Shown: piece after piece, positions 26,097 through 34,771 of the stretch
Layout of the letters: every line of letters starts with the position of its first letter
How positions within the stretch are numbered: position 1 is the first letter of the stretch
DNA from: Paenibacillus popilliae ATCC 14706
GTDB lineage: Bacteria > Bacillota > Bacilli > Paenibacillales > Paenibacillaceae
DNA: 50,495 nucleotides
NCBI RefSeq assembly: GCF_000315235.1
Contig: NZ_BALG01000023.1
Span: 1 to 50,495, forward strand
Direction: 5' to 3'
The notes under the pieces: model-generated
Told to the model about the DNA's origin: nothing
Seen by the model: only the letters and a program-made list of their open reading frames with translations
Databases searched by the model: none
Made by a program: the position numbers and the translations under genes

Positions 26097-27230
26097 TTAC
26101 GTTTTCCAAAGGATCTGTTCCCATTGTTGCGGATCCAGCCGGAGCGCCTCCCGCTGGCGGCGAGAGAATACGGCATTCGTCAAATCCGCGCCCTCAAAGA
26201 GGGTGTCTACCACATTTGCTGCGGAAAAATCAGCTCCATGTAAAGAGGCTCCCGAAAAATCGGCCCCTGCCAGATCGGACCCGGCGAAGCGGAGTGCCGA
26301 TAGACCGGGATAACGAAGAAATAAATCGTCCTTCCATCCGTCGGCCCCTGCCGCACCCCGAAAAACCGCTCCCCTGAGATCACAGCCGCGGAATTCGCCC
26401 CCGTGCACCTGGCTGCGGGAGAAATCAGTCCCTGCGAGAGCCGTATCGTGCCACTTCGTTCCGATCAGTACGCTATCCTGCAAGCTAGCACGGGATAGGT
26501 CGCATTGATTGAACACAGAGAATTGGAAGTGATTTTCCCCATAGTCTCCGTTTTGCAAATCCATGTTCCGATAGGATTCGTAAGCATATGCCGCCCCTTC
26601 CCTGTCCTCCAGCCATGCACGGATGGACGCTGAATCCCGCTCACACTCATATTGCTTGAACACCGCTTCACTCAGATCCATATATTCCCCAACCCGAATC
26701 TCGAATTCAGGTTCCTTCACAATATCCCGATATTGTTCCAACTCCACCGCTTGGGGCAGTGCAGCTCTTGCTAGGGCAATGACATAGCGATGGATGGCAA
26801 TGGCCTCCGTCAGCAGCATCCGTTCTATGACCGGAACAGATACTCTGCCTCCATACATACGGCTGGCTGTCATCATCCTGCTCCGCAGCGTGTCGAGATG
26901 CTGGAATGCCCACCCGGCTTCATACTGCAGCACATAGGGATGGCGGTCAAATACCCAGCCGTTATCCATTGCCTCTACGCGATAGATATATCTGCCTTCC
27001 AACAGCTCGGTCCGGAGCATGGAGTACGTGATGTAACCGATGGCCCCTTTCTCTCCCCGTACCTGTGCATCCCGAATCTCCCGGCATATTTCTTGGAAGG
27101 AGGTCATAAATTCATCGGCCAGCCGTTCTCTCTGCGATTGAAAGTCCCGCTCCAGCACGAGCTGCACATTCGCCCGTTCCTGCCACACCACATGTTCTTG
27201 GAAATGAGCTATCGATTCCGCTTTGTCCAC
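26097..27230 (-). CDS. Pentapeptide-repeat protein, candidate cargo or adaptor
   Basis: A 377-residue protein. Residues 1-235 are helical and unrecognised (rich in Arg, Glu and aromatic residues). Residues about 235-360 are pentapeptide repeats of A(D/N)LXX type: CDLSRASLQDS, CDLRGAVFRGA, SDLAGADFSGASLHGADFSA, GADLTNAVF. This right-handed beta-helix occurs in T6SS-associated adaptors and effectors, where it may mimic or extend the spike. It starts at GTG 27230 with AAGGGGAT upstream, 16 bases after the VgrG-like gene. Position between spike and PAAR genes suggests cargo or a structural extension; no catalytic motif seen in the N-terminal part. Confidence 0.75.
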   Translation of the reverse strand: MDKAESIAHFQEHVVWQERANVQLVLERDFQSQRERLADEFMTSFQEICREIRDAQVRGEKGAIGYITYSMLRTELLEGRYIYRVEAMDNGWVFDRHPYVLQYEAGWAFQHLDTLRSRMMTASRMYGGRVSVPVIERMLLTEAIAIHRYVIALARAALPQAVELEQYRDIVKEPEFEIRVGEYMDLSEAVFKQYECERDSASIRAWLEDREGAAYAYESYRNMDLQNGDYGENHFQFSVFNQCDLSRASLQDSVLIGTKWHDTALAGTDFSRSQVHGGEFRGCDLRGAVFRGAAGADGWKDDLFLRYPGLSALRFAGSDLAGADFSGASLHGADFSAANVVDTLFEGADLTNAVFSRRQREALRLDPQQWEQILWKT

Positions 27231-27246
27231 GTCATATCCCCTTAAC

Positions 27247-28671
27247 TCAGTTCGTTTTTACTTCCTTCCCGATAATCGTAGCATTTCCATCGAGCTTGAT
27301 GCTGCTCTCTTTGCAAGACAGGCTGATTTCATTTTTGGCCGATACGATGACCTTTTTGCCCGCATCCACCAGGATACTGTCCTCGGATATCAGCTTTATA
27401 TCTTTCTTGCTATAAATGGCAATGCCATCTGTCTCATGTAATCTGATCAAGACTTCGCCGTCTTTTGCCGTAATGACAATTTCTTCAGGGCTCAGCATCA
27501 GTTCCTTACCCGTTGCCGTGCGGAAATATTTAATGTCCGGGTCGTCAAGCTTGTTCATCTCGTCAACCGATGAATTCTCGCGGGCGGCCCCGGTTGCGAC
27601 CCCCTCTTCCTCCCGAGCGCTCGGAAAATAGATTTGCACTGGGTCGTCAATCTCCGGCATAACATACCAACCCGTATGCCCTTCAGCCGTATACATCGAC
27701 GTATAGGGAAAGCAATACGCTTCCTCTTTGCTTTGCTCCTTGTCAATGTTCAAATGCACTTTCACCTTGTCGCAAACCACCTCCATGACTTTTCCTTGTA
27801 TAGACACGCCTGCGATTTGCGAATGGGGAATCCTTTGTTGCTGCAATCCCTGCTTTGAACAGAGAACATATTTATGCATCAATAACCCGTTCTTCACTTC
27901 TGTTCTTGCTTCGCAGACGTACAAGCTTTTGCCTTTGAATCCAATCCAGTTGCCAAGCTCCAGCACCCGATCTGTCTCTATCTCGTAGAATATAAAATCG
28001 TTTTCTGTCACCTGCCGGGTATCATTTTCGGCAAAATGACGATAGGATGTCATGCGCTTGCGGACGGTATAGTGATCATCGTCAAGACGAGTCTGGGAGC
28101 TGCTATAGGAGATCCCAAAGTGAAATTTCGGTGTGTCAAAAACGGCTGTCGGCATGAGACCCGTACCGTAGCGCGACGCGATTCGTTTGAGGAACTGCCA
28201 GTCCGTCTCCTCATATTGCACCGTAAGCTGTCCCAAGCGTGCATGATGGGTCGCCTCGTCGGTAACATCCAGGCCCGGGTAATCCGAAGCGATAACATCC
28301 AATAGTGAGGGAATCGTCATCTCTTTGTTCTGGAATGATCGGCTCTTCCTCTTCACATCCAGCTTATAGGTTTGAGATATAGCTTCCACTTCGAGATAGT
28401 AGATGTCGCGGACAACCTTGATGCCGATATGAAGCACAATTCCGCTGAACAGCGGCTTACTTGTGCCGTCTTCATCAATTTGGGAGATGTCAACGGTCGT
28501 ATCCGCATCGGTCATCTCCACATAACGATCCTTCTGTTCCTCAGATACAACCGCGGTAAAAGAGAGCCTCGTATGCTCATTTATTTTCTTCGTCATTGTC
28601 AATTGTTGCAGGCTTACTAGCTTATAAGGGGAAATTTGCAGTTGATGACAAGCGAGCGCCGACTGGCTCAT
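27247..28671 (-). CDS. VgrG-like spike protein 2
   Basis: A 474-residue paralogue of the spike at 23521, with the same domain order: gp27-like hub (TVQYEETDWQFLKRIASRYGT), OB fold (SIQGKVMEVVCDKVKVHLNI and GHTGWYVMPEIDDPVQIYFP) and a beta-helix end (VLIRLHETDGIAIYSKKDIK repeating to NATIIGKEV). It lacks the C-terminal tail of spike 1. The ATG at 28671 is 7 bases past GGAGGGA. It overlaps the 108-residue gene upstream by 50 bases. Two spikes in one operon could form mixed trimers or carry different cargo. Confidence 0.85.
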   Translation of the reverse strand: MSQSALACHQLQISPYKLVSLQQLTMTKKINEHTRLSFTAVVSEEQKDRYVEMTDADTTVDISQIDEDGTSKPLFSGIVLHIGIKVVRDIYYLEVEAISQTYKLDVKRKSRSFQNKEMTIPSLLDVIASDYPGLDVTDEATHHARLGQLTVQYEETDWQFLKRIASRYGTGLMPTAVFDTPKFHFGISYSSSQTRLDDDHYTVRKRMTSYRHFAENDTRQVTENDFIFYEIETDRVLELGNWIGFKGKSLYVCEARTEVKNGLLMHKYVLCSKQGLQQQRIPHSQIAGVSIQGKVMEVVCDKVKVHLNIDKEQSKEEAYCFPYTSMYTAEGHTGWYVMPEIDDPVQIYFPSAREEEGVATGAARENSSVDEMNKLDDPDIKYFRTATGKELMLSPEEIVITAKDGEVLIRLHETDGIAIYSKKDIKLISEDSILVDAGKKVIVSAKNEISLSCKESSIKLDGNATIIGKEVKTN

Positions 28672-28948
28672 CGTTACGTCCCTCCTTCCCAAAATCCAAC
28701 GAGTCCATCCTCCCCCAGGCTATTGGCTTCCAATGCTTCACATGAAATGTTTTAGGCAGCGGAACCCGAAGCTTCCCGTTCAGAAGCAGCTCTTCCGTGA
28801 AGGGAATCGTCTCCCCGTTGATCTTCAATATAGTTTGCCGTGAGGTGAACAGCGGCGGCGGCATTTTATCCTCCTGCTTCCCCCGTGCTTCTTGTTCTTC
28901 CCACTCTCCATACAACAGTGAAATGATCTGCTCATCTACACGCTCCAC
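28622..28948 (-). CDS. Small protein of injection cluster, unknown
   Basis: A 108-residue protein, acidic at the N-terminus (GEWEEQEARGKQEDK), then a beta-rich part (TILKINGETIPFTEELLLNG, then KLRVPLPKTF). Begins at GTG 28948 with GGAGGGA upstream; its 3' end runs 50 bases into the following spike gene, so the two are coupled. No family recognised. Size and position next to the spike gene would suit a small baseplate or tip-loading protein, which is inference. Confidence 0.6.
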   Translation of the reverse strand: MERVDEQIISLLYGEWEEQEARGKQEDKMPPPLFTSRQTILKINGETIPFTEELLLNGKLRVPLPKTFHVKHWKPIAWGRMDSLDFGKEGRNDEPVGARLSSTANFPL

Positions 28949-28997
28949 GTCGCTTCTCCCTCCTTCGACTTCTTATCGTTGCTCCCGTAACCGCCGA

Positions 28998-29777
28998 TCA
29001 ATCTACAATTACCCGCTGCCGCCCACCGGGGCGGATATCCGGGGCCATCGCCCGGCTGCTGCCCGCTTCGTTCAGCACCCGCCGCAGGCCGGCGTAGAGC
29101 CGGTCGTTGGTCAGCCCGCGGAAGCCGGTGCCGAGCCGCTGGCCGAGATAATGCTGGATAACATCCCGCTCCACCGCGCCGCCGTTCAGGCACAGCATGG
29201 CGAAGGCGGCATCATAAGCATGCTCGGTGCCGGTCTTCAGCAGCTCCTGCGCAAAGTACCGCAGGACGAAGGGCGACAAGGTGCTCTGCCCGAGGCCAGC
29301 ATACGGCACATGAATGACATTCAGCGTGTTGAACTCGGTAGACAGGTCGGCGAAGCTCTGGTAATCGCCCCGCAACCACGCGCCTTCCCTCAGCTTGAAG
29401 CGGCCCAGTTCCAGCTCGTCCGCCTTCACCTCGGGCGTGTCTTCGTCGAGCACGATCTCCCCCGGCAGCGTCGTGAAGTCGCTCGACGGCTGCTTCGCGT
29501 GGAACCGAATCTTGAGCACAGTCTCCCTTCCGGTCGAGCGGTAGGGCAGCTCATGCTCCTGCTTCAGCATATAGATGCGGCCCTCATGCTTGACGATGCC
29601 TTTTCCGACCGTCAGGCTGTGGGGGCCGACCCAAACCTCGGTCCCGGCCAGCACCCCGCTCGAGTAGGACTGATAGGTGATATCGACAAATTGCCGCGGG
29701 AAGTCCCGCAGATTCTCAAGCATGTCCGTCTTCAGAATCCGACCGCGATGGAAATGCGGAATCTGATGTATGAACAA
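28998..29777 (-). CDS. Baseplate/fibre-like structural protein (inferred)
   Basis: A 259-residue protein. The N-terminal 110 residues (LKTDMLENLRDFPRQFVDIT, then YSSGVLAGTEVWVG, GKGIVKHEGRIYML) look like the N-terminal attachment domain of phage tail-fibre or baseplate proteins: a beta domain with the GI-V-G repeat. The C-terminal part is helical (FVLRYFAQELLKTGTEHAYD; YLGQRLGTGFRGLTNDRLY). Start TTG 29777 is set by GGAGG 8 bases upstream; no in-frame ATG fits. It lies 31 bases after the Hsp70-like gene. GC content drops sharply just downstream, at the spike module. Confidence 0.55.
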   Translation of the reverse strand: MFIHQIPHFHRGRILKTDMLENLRDFPRQFVDITYQSYSSGVLAGTEVWVGPHSLTVGKGIVKHEGRIYMLKQEHELPYRSTGRETVLKIRFHAKQPSSDFTTLPGEIVLDEDTPEVKADELELGRFKLREGAWLRGDYQSFADLSTEFNTLNVIHVPYAGLGQSTLSPFVLRYFAQELLKTGTEHAYDAAFAMLCLNGGAVERDVIQHYLGQRLGTGFRGLTNDRLYAGLRRVLNEAGSSRAMAPDIRPGGRQRVIVD

Positions 29778-29807
29778 AGGGCAGCCCTCCTTTCCCTTCT
29801 GTCTCGA

Positions 29808-32474
29808 TTATTTCAAGCCGTCAAAGAAATCCAGCTCCGACAGGTCATTTTCGAAGGCATAAAACTGCTTCGCGCCGATGTAGAGCTCCTCGTTCAGCCG
29901 TGCGACCGGCACGGTGTCGAAGCCCCAGCTTCCGTCGCCGGCGAAGACGAACCATTTGGCCTCGCCGTTGGCGATCGAGTCTGTATCATCCTGCCGAATT
30001 CGATCGCCGTATTTCGCGGCGATCTCCTCATACCGCACCGGGCGGTACGCCGTGGAATCATTGACATAGACCGCGGTATAACGCAGTTGGCCGTCCGCAT
30101 TGCAGATGTTGAACTCCATTTCATGCGCGCCTAGCGGCCGCGAGATCGAACCGCGCACTTGATCCAGCCGTTCGTAGCTCGCGATCAGCAGCTTCTCCTG
30201 CCCGGTGTGGGCCAGGGCGCTGACCGAGTACGGCACGATCGGCGCCTGGTTCGTCAGCCGCGGTTCGATCAGCCCCGCCTTCCGGGCGCTCAGGTAGCGC
30301 AGCGCACCGCGCAGGCAGGCTAGCTTCAGCTCCGGCACCTTGCCGGAATCATCCGCCTTCTGCCGGAACTCGATCGCCCGGCCGGGCACGAATTCCTTCA
30401 GCGCTTCCCGAAAGACGTCGATCCGGCACGATTGGCCGGTCAGCTTGATGATGGAATAATCCTGCAGCCGGCCGTCTCGGAAAAACTCGTCCAGGAACTT
30501 GTGCACGATCGCATAGATGTCAGCCCGAATAAGATGGTTGATCTCCTGAATATTGAATTCGACATCCGGCGGCTCGTGCACGTCCCGGAATTGCCCGTTC
30601 TCTCGTAGCGACAGGCACCACCGATCCAGGACCGTCAGATGCAGATCGTGCTCCGCCCGGCTGTCGCGGCCGGAAGCGAAGCGGCTCCGCAGAATGCCCG
30701 TCCGGCGGAAAAATTCCTTCTTCATCCCGTCCGCCATCTCCCACAGGACGTAGAAATTGTTCCGCACCCGCTGATACTCATCCCGGGAGCGGTGCTCGTA
30801 TTCTTTGAACTGGGTCGGAATGACGGCCTCCGCCTCGCGGTAAGCGACCTCGAACGTCGCATAGACCGCTTCCGCCCCGAATTCATCCACATGGCAGTAC
30901 AGGTCGGCCGCCGGGATGTCGATCAGCGAATCGATGTCCGGCACCGTTCCGGCCCCTGCTCCGCCGCCGCGGTAATACCTGGCGAAGACGATTTTCATGA
31001 ATTGCATGATCCGGAACGTAATGTTGTTGCCGCCAAAGTTCGTATCCCCATTTTCATAGGACGTATGGATGTCCAGCTTGTAGGCAATGTGGCCGTCTTC
31101 AATGCGGAAGCGGCAGGAGGACAGGTCGGTCGTCCCTCCGCCACAGTCGATAACCAAGGCCTTGTATTCTTCCCCGTCGAGGAAACGCTGCTGCTCCATC
31201 TTATTGGCAATCGTGTTGTACAACACGGCCAGCCCTTCGTCGAGCGCATTGTCGGACTCGATCTGGTATTCCGGCAAAATGTCAGCAAACATCTCGATGA
31301 ACTGTTTCTTCAGCTTGATCGGGCCCGACAGATGCAGATGGCGGAAGCGGCACTTGAACTGATGCTCCGCCATGTGGATGACATGAAGCATATAAGCCCG
31401 GATCAGCTCCTGCCGGGACACGGATGCCGCGTTCCCCTGCGCATCCATCACGTCTTCCCGCTTCTTGTAGTTGTTCACCCACCGCTTCATGCCGTGGAAG
31501 ACAGTGGCACTGCCGCTGTAGCCGTTCCTTTTTCGGCCCCGCAGCGCATCGTAGCCGAAATGATAACGGATGCGCTTCGGATCGGAGCAGTCCGCGACGC
31601 CGATGATGGTCGGAAGCACCTCGATCCAATCCGCATCCGCAGTCGTCGGATCAGGGAACGCCACATAATTGATGCGATCGAGGCGAATGCGTCCGCTCAG
31701 TACGCCGTTCGTATGGGACGAAGCGATGTAGCCGCTGTCCAAATACGCTCCGGCCGTCGTATTCGAAGTGCCGAAATCGATCGCCAGTACGGCATCCGTC
31801 TCCTCCAGCTCGCGGATGTCCAGATCGATGACCGGAATTTTGTAATAATACAGATGGGCTGGCGGGAGCGGCGTGTCGCGGTAATACGTGCGGTACACAT
31901 ATTCGGACACCGCCCGCGGGAAGAAAAGCAGGCTATACTGGCGGTTCGCCGTCTTCTTCAACTCGGCCTCCTCGGCCATCGCCAAATAAAAGCTTCCCGG
32001 CGCCGAACCGTCCTTCACCAGATTGAGAATCGCACACAGCTCCAGATTTTCATTCACGAGCAGCACGTTCGATTCGGCAATCTCCTCCCCCGCCTCGACC
32101 CGGTAACCGTCGAACCGATCCAGCTTTAAGCCGGAGTACAGCGTCATCTTCGCCGGAATCCGGATATTTCCGGCATCGGGCAGCGGCGTGCCCACATACT
32201 TCTTCATGGCCGCCTCGACCCGCTCGAATCCGCCCGGCCGGACGCCAGTGATAAGCAAGCTCTCATCTGCGCCCCGGTATTTCATAATGGTCGCGACCAG
32301 TTCGTCATGAGCCAGCGTGTGGATTAGCCCCTCGATCAGCTTCTCCTGCTGGCATATGCTCCGGAGCTGGAATGTCGTCATCTCCAACAGTTCCTCCCGG
32401 TAATATTGCGCCCGCTTGCGGGTATCCTCCCGGCGTCCCGGCTGCGTATACAGCTTATACGAGTATCCGGCCAT
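29808..32474 (-). CDS. Hsp70/actin-fold ATPase of injection cluster
   Basis: An 888-residue protein. Residues 1-70 include a SAP/LEM-like helical segment (LLEMTTFQLRSICQQEKLIE). The ATPase domain begins near residue 230 with phosphate-1 motif AVLAIDFGTSNTTAGAYLDS, followed by phosphate-2 ALVIDCGGGTTDLSSCRF and an adenosine-type motif IIKLTGQSCRIDVFREALKE; a beta-rich C-terminus follows. The canonical Hsp70 substrate domain is not recognisable, so it resembles atypical Hsp70-like proteins such as SrfB-type virulence-associated ATPases. The ATG at 32474 follows GAGAGG. The operon also encodes a J-domain protein, which normally stimulates an Hsp70 ATPase, so they may work as a pair during assembly or disassembly. 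Confidence 0.8.
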   Translation of the reverse strand: MAGYSYKLYTQPGRREDTRKRAQYYREELLEMTTFQLRSICQQEKLIEGLIHTLAHDELVATIMKYRGADESLLITGVRPGGFERVEAAMKKYVGTPLPDAGNIRIPAKMTLYSGLKLDRFDGYRVEAGEEIAESNVLLVNENLELCAILNLVKDGSAPGSFYLAMAEEAELKKTANRQYSLLFFPRAVSEYVYRTYYRDTPLPPAHLYYYKIPVIDLDIRELEETDAVLAIDFGTSNTTAGAYLDSGYIASSHTNGVLSGRIRLDRINYVAFPDPTTADADWIEVLPTIIGVADCSDPKRIRYHFGYDALRGRKRNGYSGSATVFHGMKRWVNNYKKREDVMDAQGNAASVSRQELIRAYMLHVIHMAEHQFKCRFRHLHLSGPIKLKKQFIEMFADILPEYQIESDNALDEGLAVLYNTIANKMEQQRFLDGEEYKALVIDCGGGTTDLSSCRFRIEDGHIAYKLDIHTSYENGDTNFGGNNITFRIMQFMKIVFARYYRGGGAGAGTVPDIDSLIDIPAADLYCHVDEFGAEAVYATFEVAYREAEAVIPTQFKEYEHRSRDEYQRVRNNFYVLWEMADGMKKEFFRRTGILRSRFASGRDSRAEHDLHLTVLDRWCLSLRENGQFRDVHEPPDVEFNIQEINHLIRADIYAIVHKFLDEFFRDGRLQDYSIIKLTGQSCRIDVFREALKEFVPGRAIEFRQKADDSGKVPELKLACLRGALRYLSARKAGLIEPRLTNQAPIVPYSVSALAHTGQEKLLIASYERLDQVRGSISRPLGAHEMEFNICNADGQLRYTAVYVNDSTAYRPVRYEEIAAKYGDRIRQDDTDSIANGEAKWFVFAGDGSWGFDTVPVARLNEELYIGAKQFYAFENDLSELDFFDGLK

Positions 32475-32663
32475 ATGTTACCTCTCCCTCCGGCTGTCCT
32501 CTTCGTGACCTGCCCTATCATGAACGACCCATCCTTGCTTGCCCCCATGCGATGAACCGATAGCTTAACTTACTTAACCATGCCATTGCATTTCTTTGAA
32601 AAAACCATCGCTAACCCTGGGCAGTCTACTACTACAGGGCATCCGCTAATACAAAGCAATCCG

Positions 32664-33359
32664 TTAATACATAGCAATCCGCCCCAACTGCATCGTGCCG
32701 TCCACCTCGATAATGCCGAAGTGATCGCGCCAATACACTACCTTATGGAAGCGCGCCGGCAGGAACAGATCCGTGATCAGCTCCACCTTCGCCCGAACCG
32801 CCTCCGACGGTTCCTGCCCCACATAGATGAGCAGTTCATCCTTATCCTCGCAATTCACGTAAATGGTCGAACGGCGGAACATGCGCCGCATCGTATCCCG
32901 TAGCAAATAGACGGCTTCACCCGTCTCATACAGGCGCAGCACGTTGCACGCGACCGCTTCCTGCTCGTCGCGACTGAACAGCGGGATCGTTTCGCTCACG
33001 CGGCGGCCGAACCGCCCCTCCGCCATATCGCGCAGCACGAACCGGATAGCGTACTCGCGCCGGTTCATCCCCTGGTAGCGGTCAATTCGGGTCAAGAAGT
33101 GCAGGATGATGTCGAACAGCGCATGACGCAGCTCGGTATCCTCTTCGTTGTTCCTATCGAACAGATCCTTGAATAAGTCGTAGAAGCGGTAATACGGATT
33201 GACTTCGACCTTCTCCAGATGCTGCAGCGCGCGCGTGTTGAGATCCGGGAGGCTGAGCTCCATATAGGGAGAGTAGACGCAGGCCGGAGCAAACCGGATA
33301 TCCTTCGTCTCGATGCCGGCTTGTTCCGCCTGGATGACCAGATCCCAGATATAATTCAC
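32664..33359 (-). CDS. Uncharacterised protein of injection cluster (A)
   Basis: A 231-residue soluble protein, helical in the middle (YRFYDLFKDLFDRNNEEDTE; LRHALFDIILHFLTRIDRYQ) with a C-terminal beta part ending WRDHFGIIEVDGTMQLGRIA. Start: GTG 33359 overlaps the stop of the preceding gene (GTGA) and has AAGGGG 7 bases upstream; an ATG at 33365 abuts the site. No family I can name; homologues in Firmicutes carry unreliable names. Its invariable pairing with the 471-residue upstream gene here, and its place between regulators and Hsp70-like protein, make a baseplate role possible but unproven. An imperfect 18-bp repeat follows the stop. Confidence 0.7.
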   Translation of the reverse strand: MNYIWDLVIQAEQAGIETKDIRFAPACVYSPYMELSLPDLNTRALQHLEKVEVNPYYRFYDLFKDLFDRNNEEDTELRHALFDIILHFLTRIDRYQGMNRREYAIRFVLRDMAEGRFGRRVSETIPLFSRDEQEAVACNVLRLYETGEAVYLLRDTMRRMFRRSTIYVNCEDKDELLIYVGQEPSEAVRAKVELITDLFLPARFHKVVYWRDHFGIIEVDGTMQLGRIAMY

Positions 33360-34771
33360 GCCCATTCCCCTTCACACTTGTATTCCGGAAAAAACATCTG
33401 CACTTCCGACACAAGAAAGCTCATCTGATCCTGAAGCAGGAAGCGCTCATTCTCTTCTACCTGGCTCGCGCGGAAGGCAAGTCGCATTACTTTTTTGTCC
33501 CGTTCCGTGCGGACATTGTCGCTGACGAACGGATTCATCTCGTACGTCTGCGGCGAGCCGCCGCTCCGATCGCGGATATCGACCCGCTCCAGCTCCAGCA
33601 GGCGAGCCGCGTCGAAAGCATGCGCGATGCGGATGATCTCCCCCTTCGCCCGCACAATCTGCCCCTGTCGACGCGCATACCTCCCGATAAAACCATCTGT
33701 TCTCCGGTTGGAGACGAGCGGATAGCTCAGGCTGCCGAGGCGGCCGACGATAGGCTGCGCGAGTTTCAGGACGCTCCAGGTGCCCGCTTTCTCCCGCGGC
33801 GACACCAGGGTCAGTTCATCCCGCGAGCGCTTGATATAGCGGATATTCTCCTCTTCATCCTCCACCAAATAGCCGTGCTCGCTGCCGGTCTTGTGCAGCG
33901 AGAGCACATGCTCGTAGTTGATCCGATCGGAAGCGGGAACCGGGAAGCCGCTGTTCTTGATCGTCATCCGCTCGATATTCCAGAGCGGAACGACATCGAC
34001 CCGCTTATGCGGCTCGTACTCCTCCAGATCGACCGTAATCTTGCCGATATCCTCATCTTCCTGCGGCACGGCGTCGCAATGCGTCAGCAGCACATCGACG
34101 AACTTATAGGCATACGGATGATTGACCGTTTTCCACGGCACATTGTTCTGCTGGAACACATGATACAGCTTCTCGATCTGTTCCATATAGCGCCGGCTCT
34201 GCACGAGCCGGATCGTGATCGGGTAGCAGCCGCCGGAAGTGATCATCTCCCCGCGGAACGTTCGCTGTCCCTCCAGCAGTCCCCGGAGCGATACATAATC
34301 GCATTCCAGGAACAGCGTGAACAGCAGCGCCTCTTCTTTCCGCTTCATATGGTTCAACAGCCGGCTCATGTCGATTGGCTTCGGCGCCGCGTCCTCCGGC
34401 AGCATCGGATGCAGGAAGTCGTGAATCGGATCCAACTCGTCGCGGCGGCATAGCGAGACGAAGACATCATGCTTCTCTTCGCCGATCTCCAATTCATCGA
34501 AAACTTTGCGCTCCATCCTCCGGTTCATCTCTTCCTGATATTCCACCAAGTTGAGGAACAACCCGGTCATCAACTGCTTCAGCAGTTTGCGCTGCTCCAA
34601 ATCCTCCATTTTGCTTAATCGATCGGAAATGATATCCTTCATGGCGATGATTAGCTCCTCCTTCTCCTCGGCTTGGGCGGCGCGGGCATGCTCCCCGGCG
34701 TCCTCCGCTTCTCCAGATTTCTCGCTAGAGCTCGCACGCTGAGACGCTGTCCTAATCGGTCGGTTCGTCGG
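33356..34771 (-). CDS. Uncharacterised protein of injection cluster (B)
   Basis: About 471 residues. The first 40 are polar; then helices (IISDRLSKMEDLEQRKLLKQ; LVEYQEEMNRRMERKVFDEL) and a beta-rich C-terminal half (VDVVPLWNIERMTIKNSGFP; YSLV-like strands; EVQMFFPEYKCEGEWA). No known motif. The start is uncertain: ATG 34771 overlaps the previous stop by 20 bases; ATG 34642 has GGAGGAG 11 bases upstream and would remove 43 residues. Its stop overlaps the start of the next gene (GTGA). The pair with gene A could be a baseplate or wedge complex by position; inference only. Confidence 0.7.
   Translation of the reverse strand, partial: PTNRPIRTASQRASSSEKSGEAEDAGEHARAAQAEEKEELIIAMKDIISDRLSKMEDLEQRKLLKQLMTGLFLNLVEYQEEMNRRMERKVFDELEIGEEKHDVFVSLCRRDELDPIHDFLHPMLPEDAAPKPIDMSRLLNHMKRKEEALLFTLFLECDYVSLRGLLEGQRTFRGEMITSGGCYPITIRLVQSRRYMEQIEKLYHVFQQNNVPWKTVNHPYAYKFVDVLLTHCDAVPQEDEDIGKITVDLEEYEPHKRVDVVPLWNIERMTIKNSGFPVPASDRINYEHVLSLHKTGSEHGYLVEDEEENIRYIKRSRDELTLVSPREKAGTWSVLKLAQPIVGRLGSLSYPLVSNRRTDGFIGRYARRQGQIVRAKGEIIRIAHAFDAARLLELERVDIRDRSGGSPQTYEMNPFVSDNVRTERDKKVMRLAFRASQVEENERFLLQDQMSFLVSEVQMFFPEYKCEGEWA

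Noticed and set aside
30639-32129. 496-codon plus-strand frame opposite the Hsp70-like gene
   Set aside because: Antisense shadow; the minus-strand frame has clear ATPase motifs.
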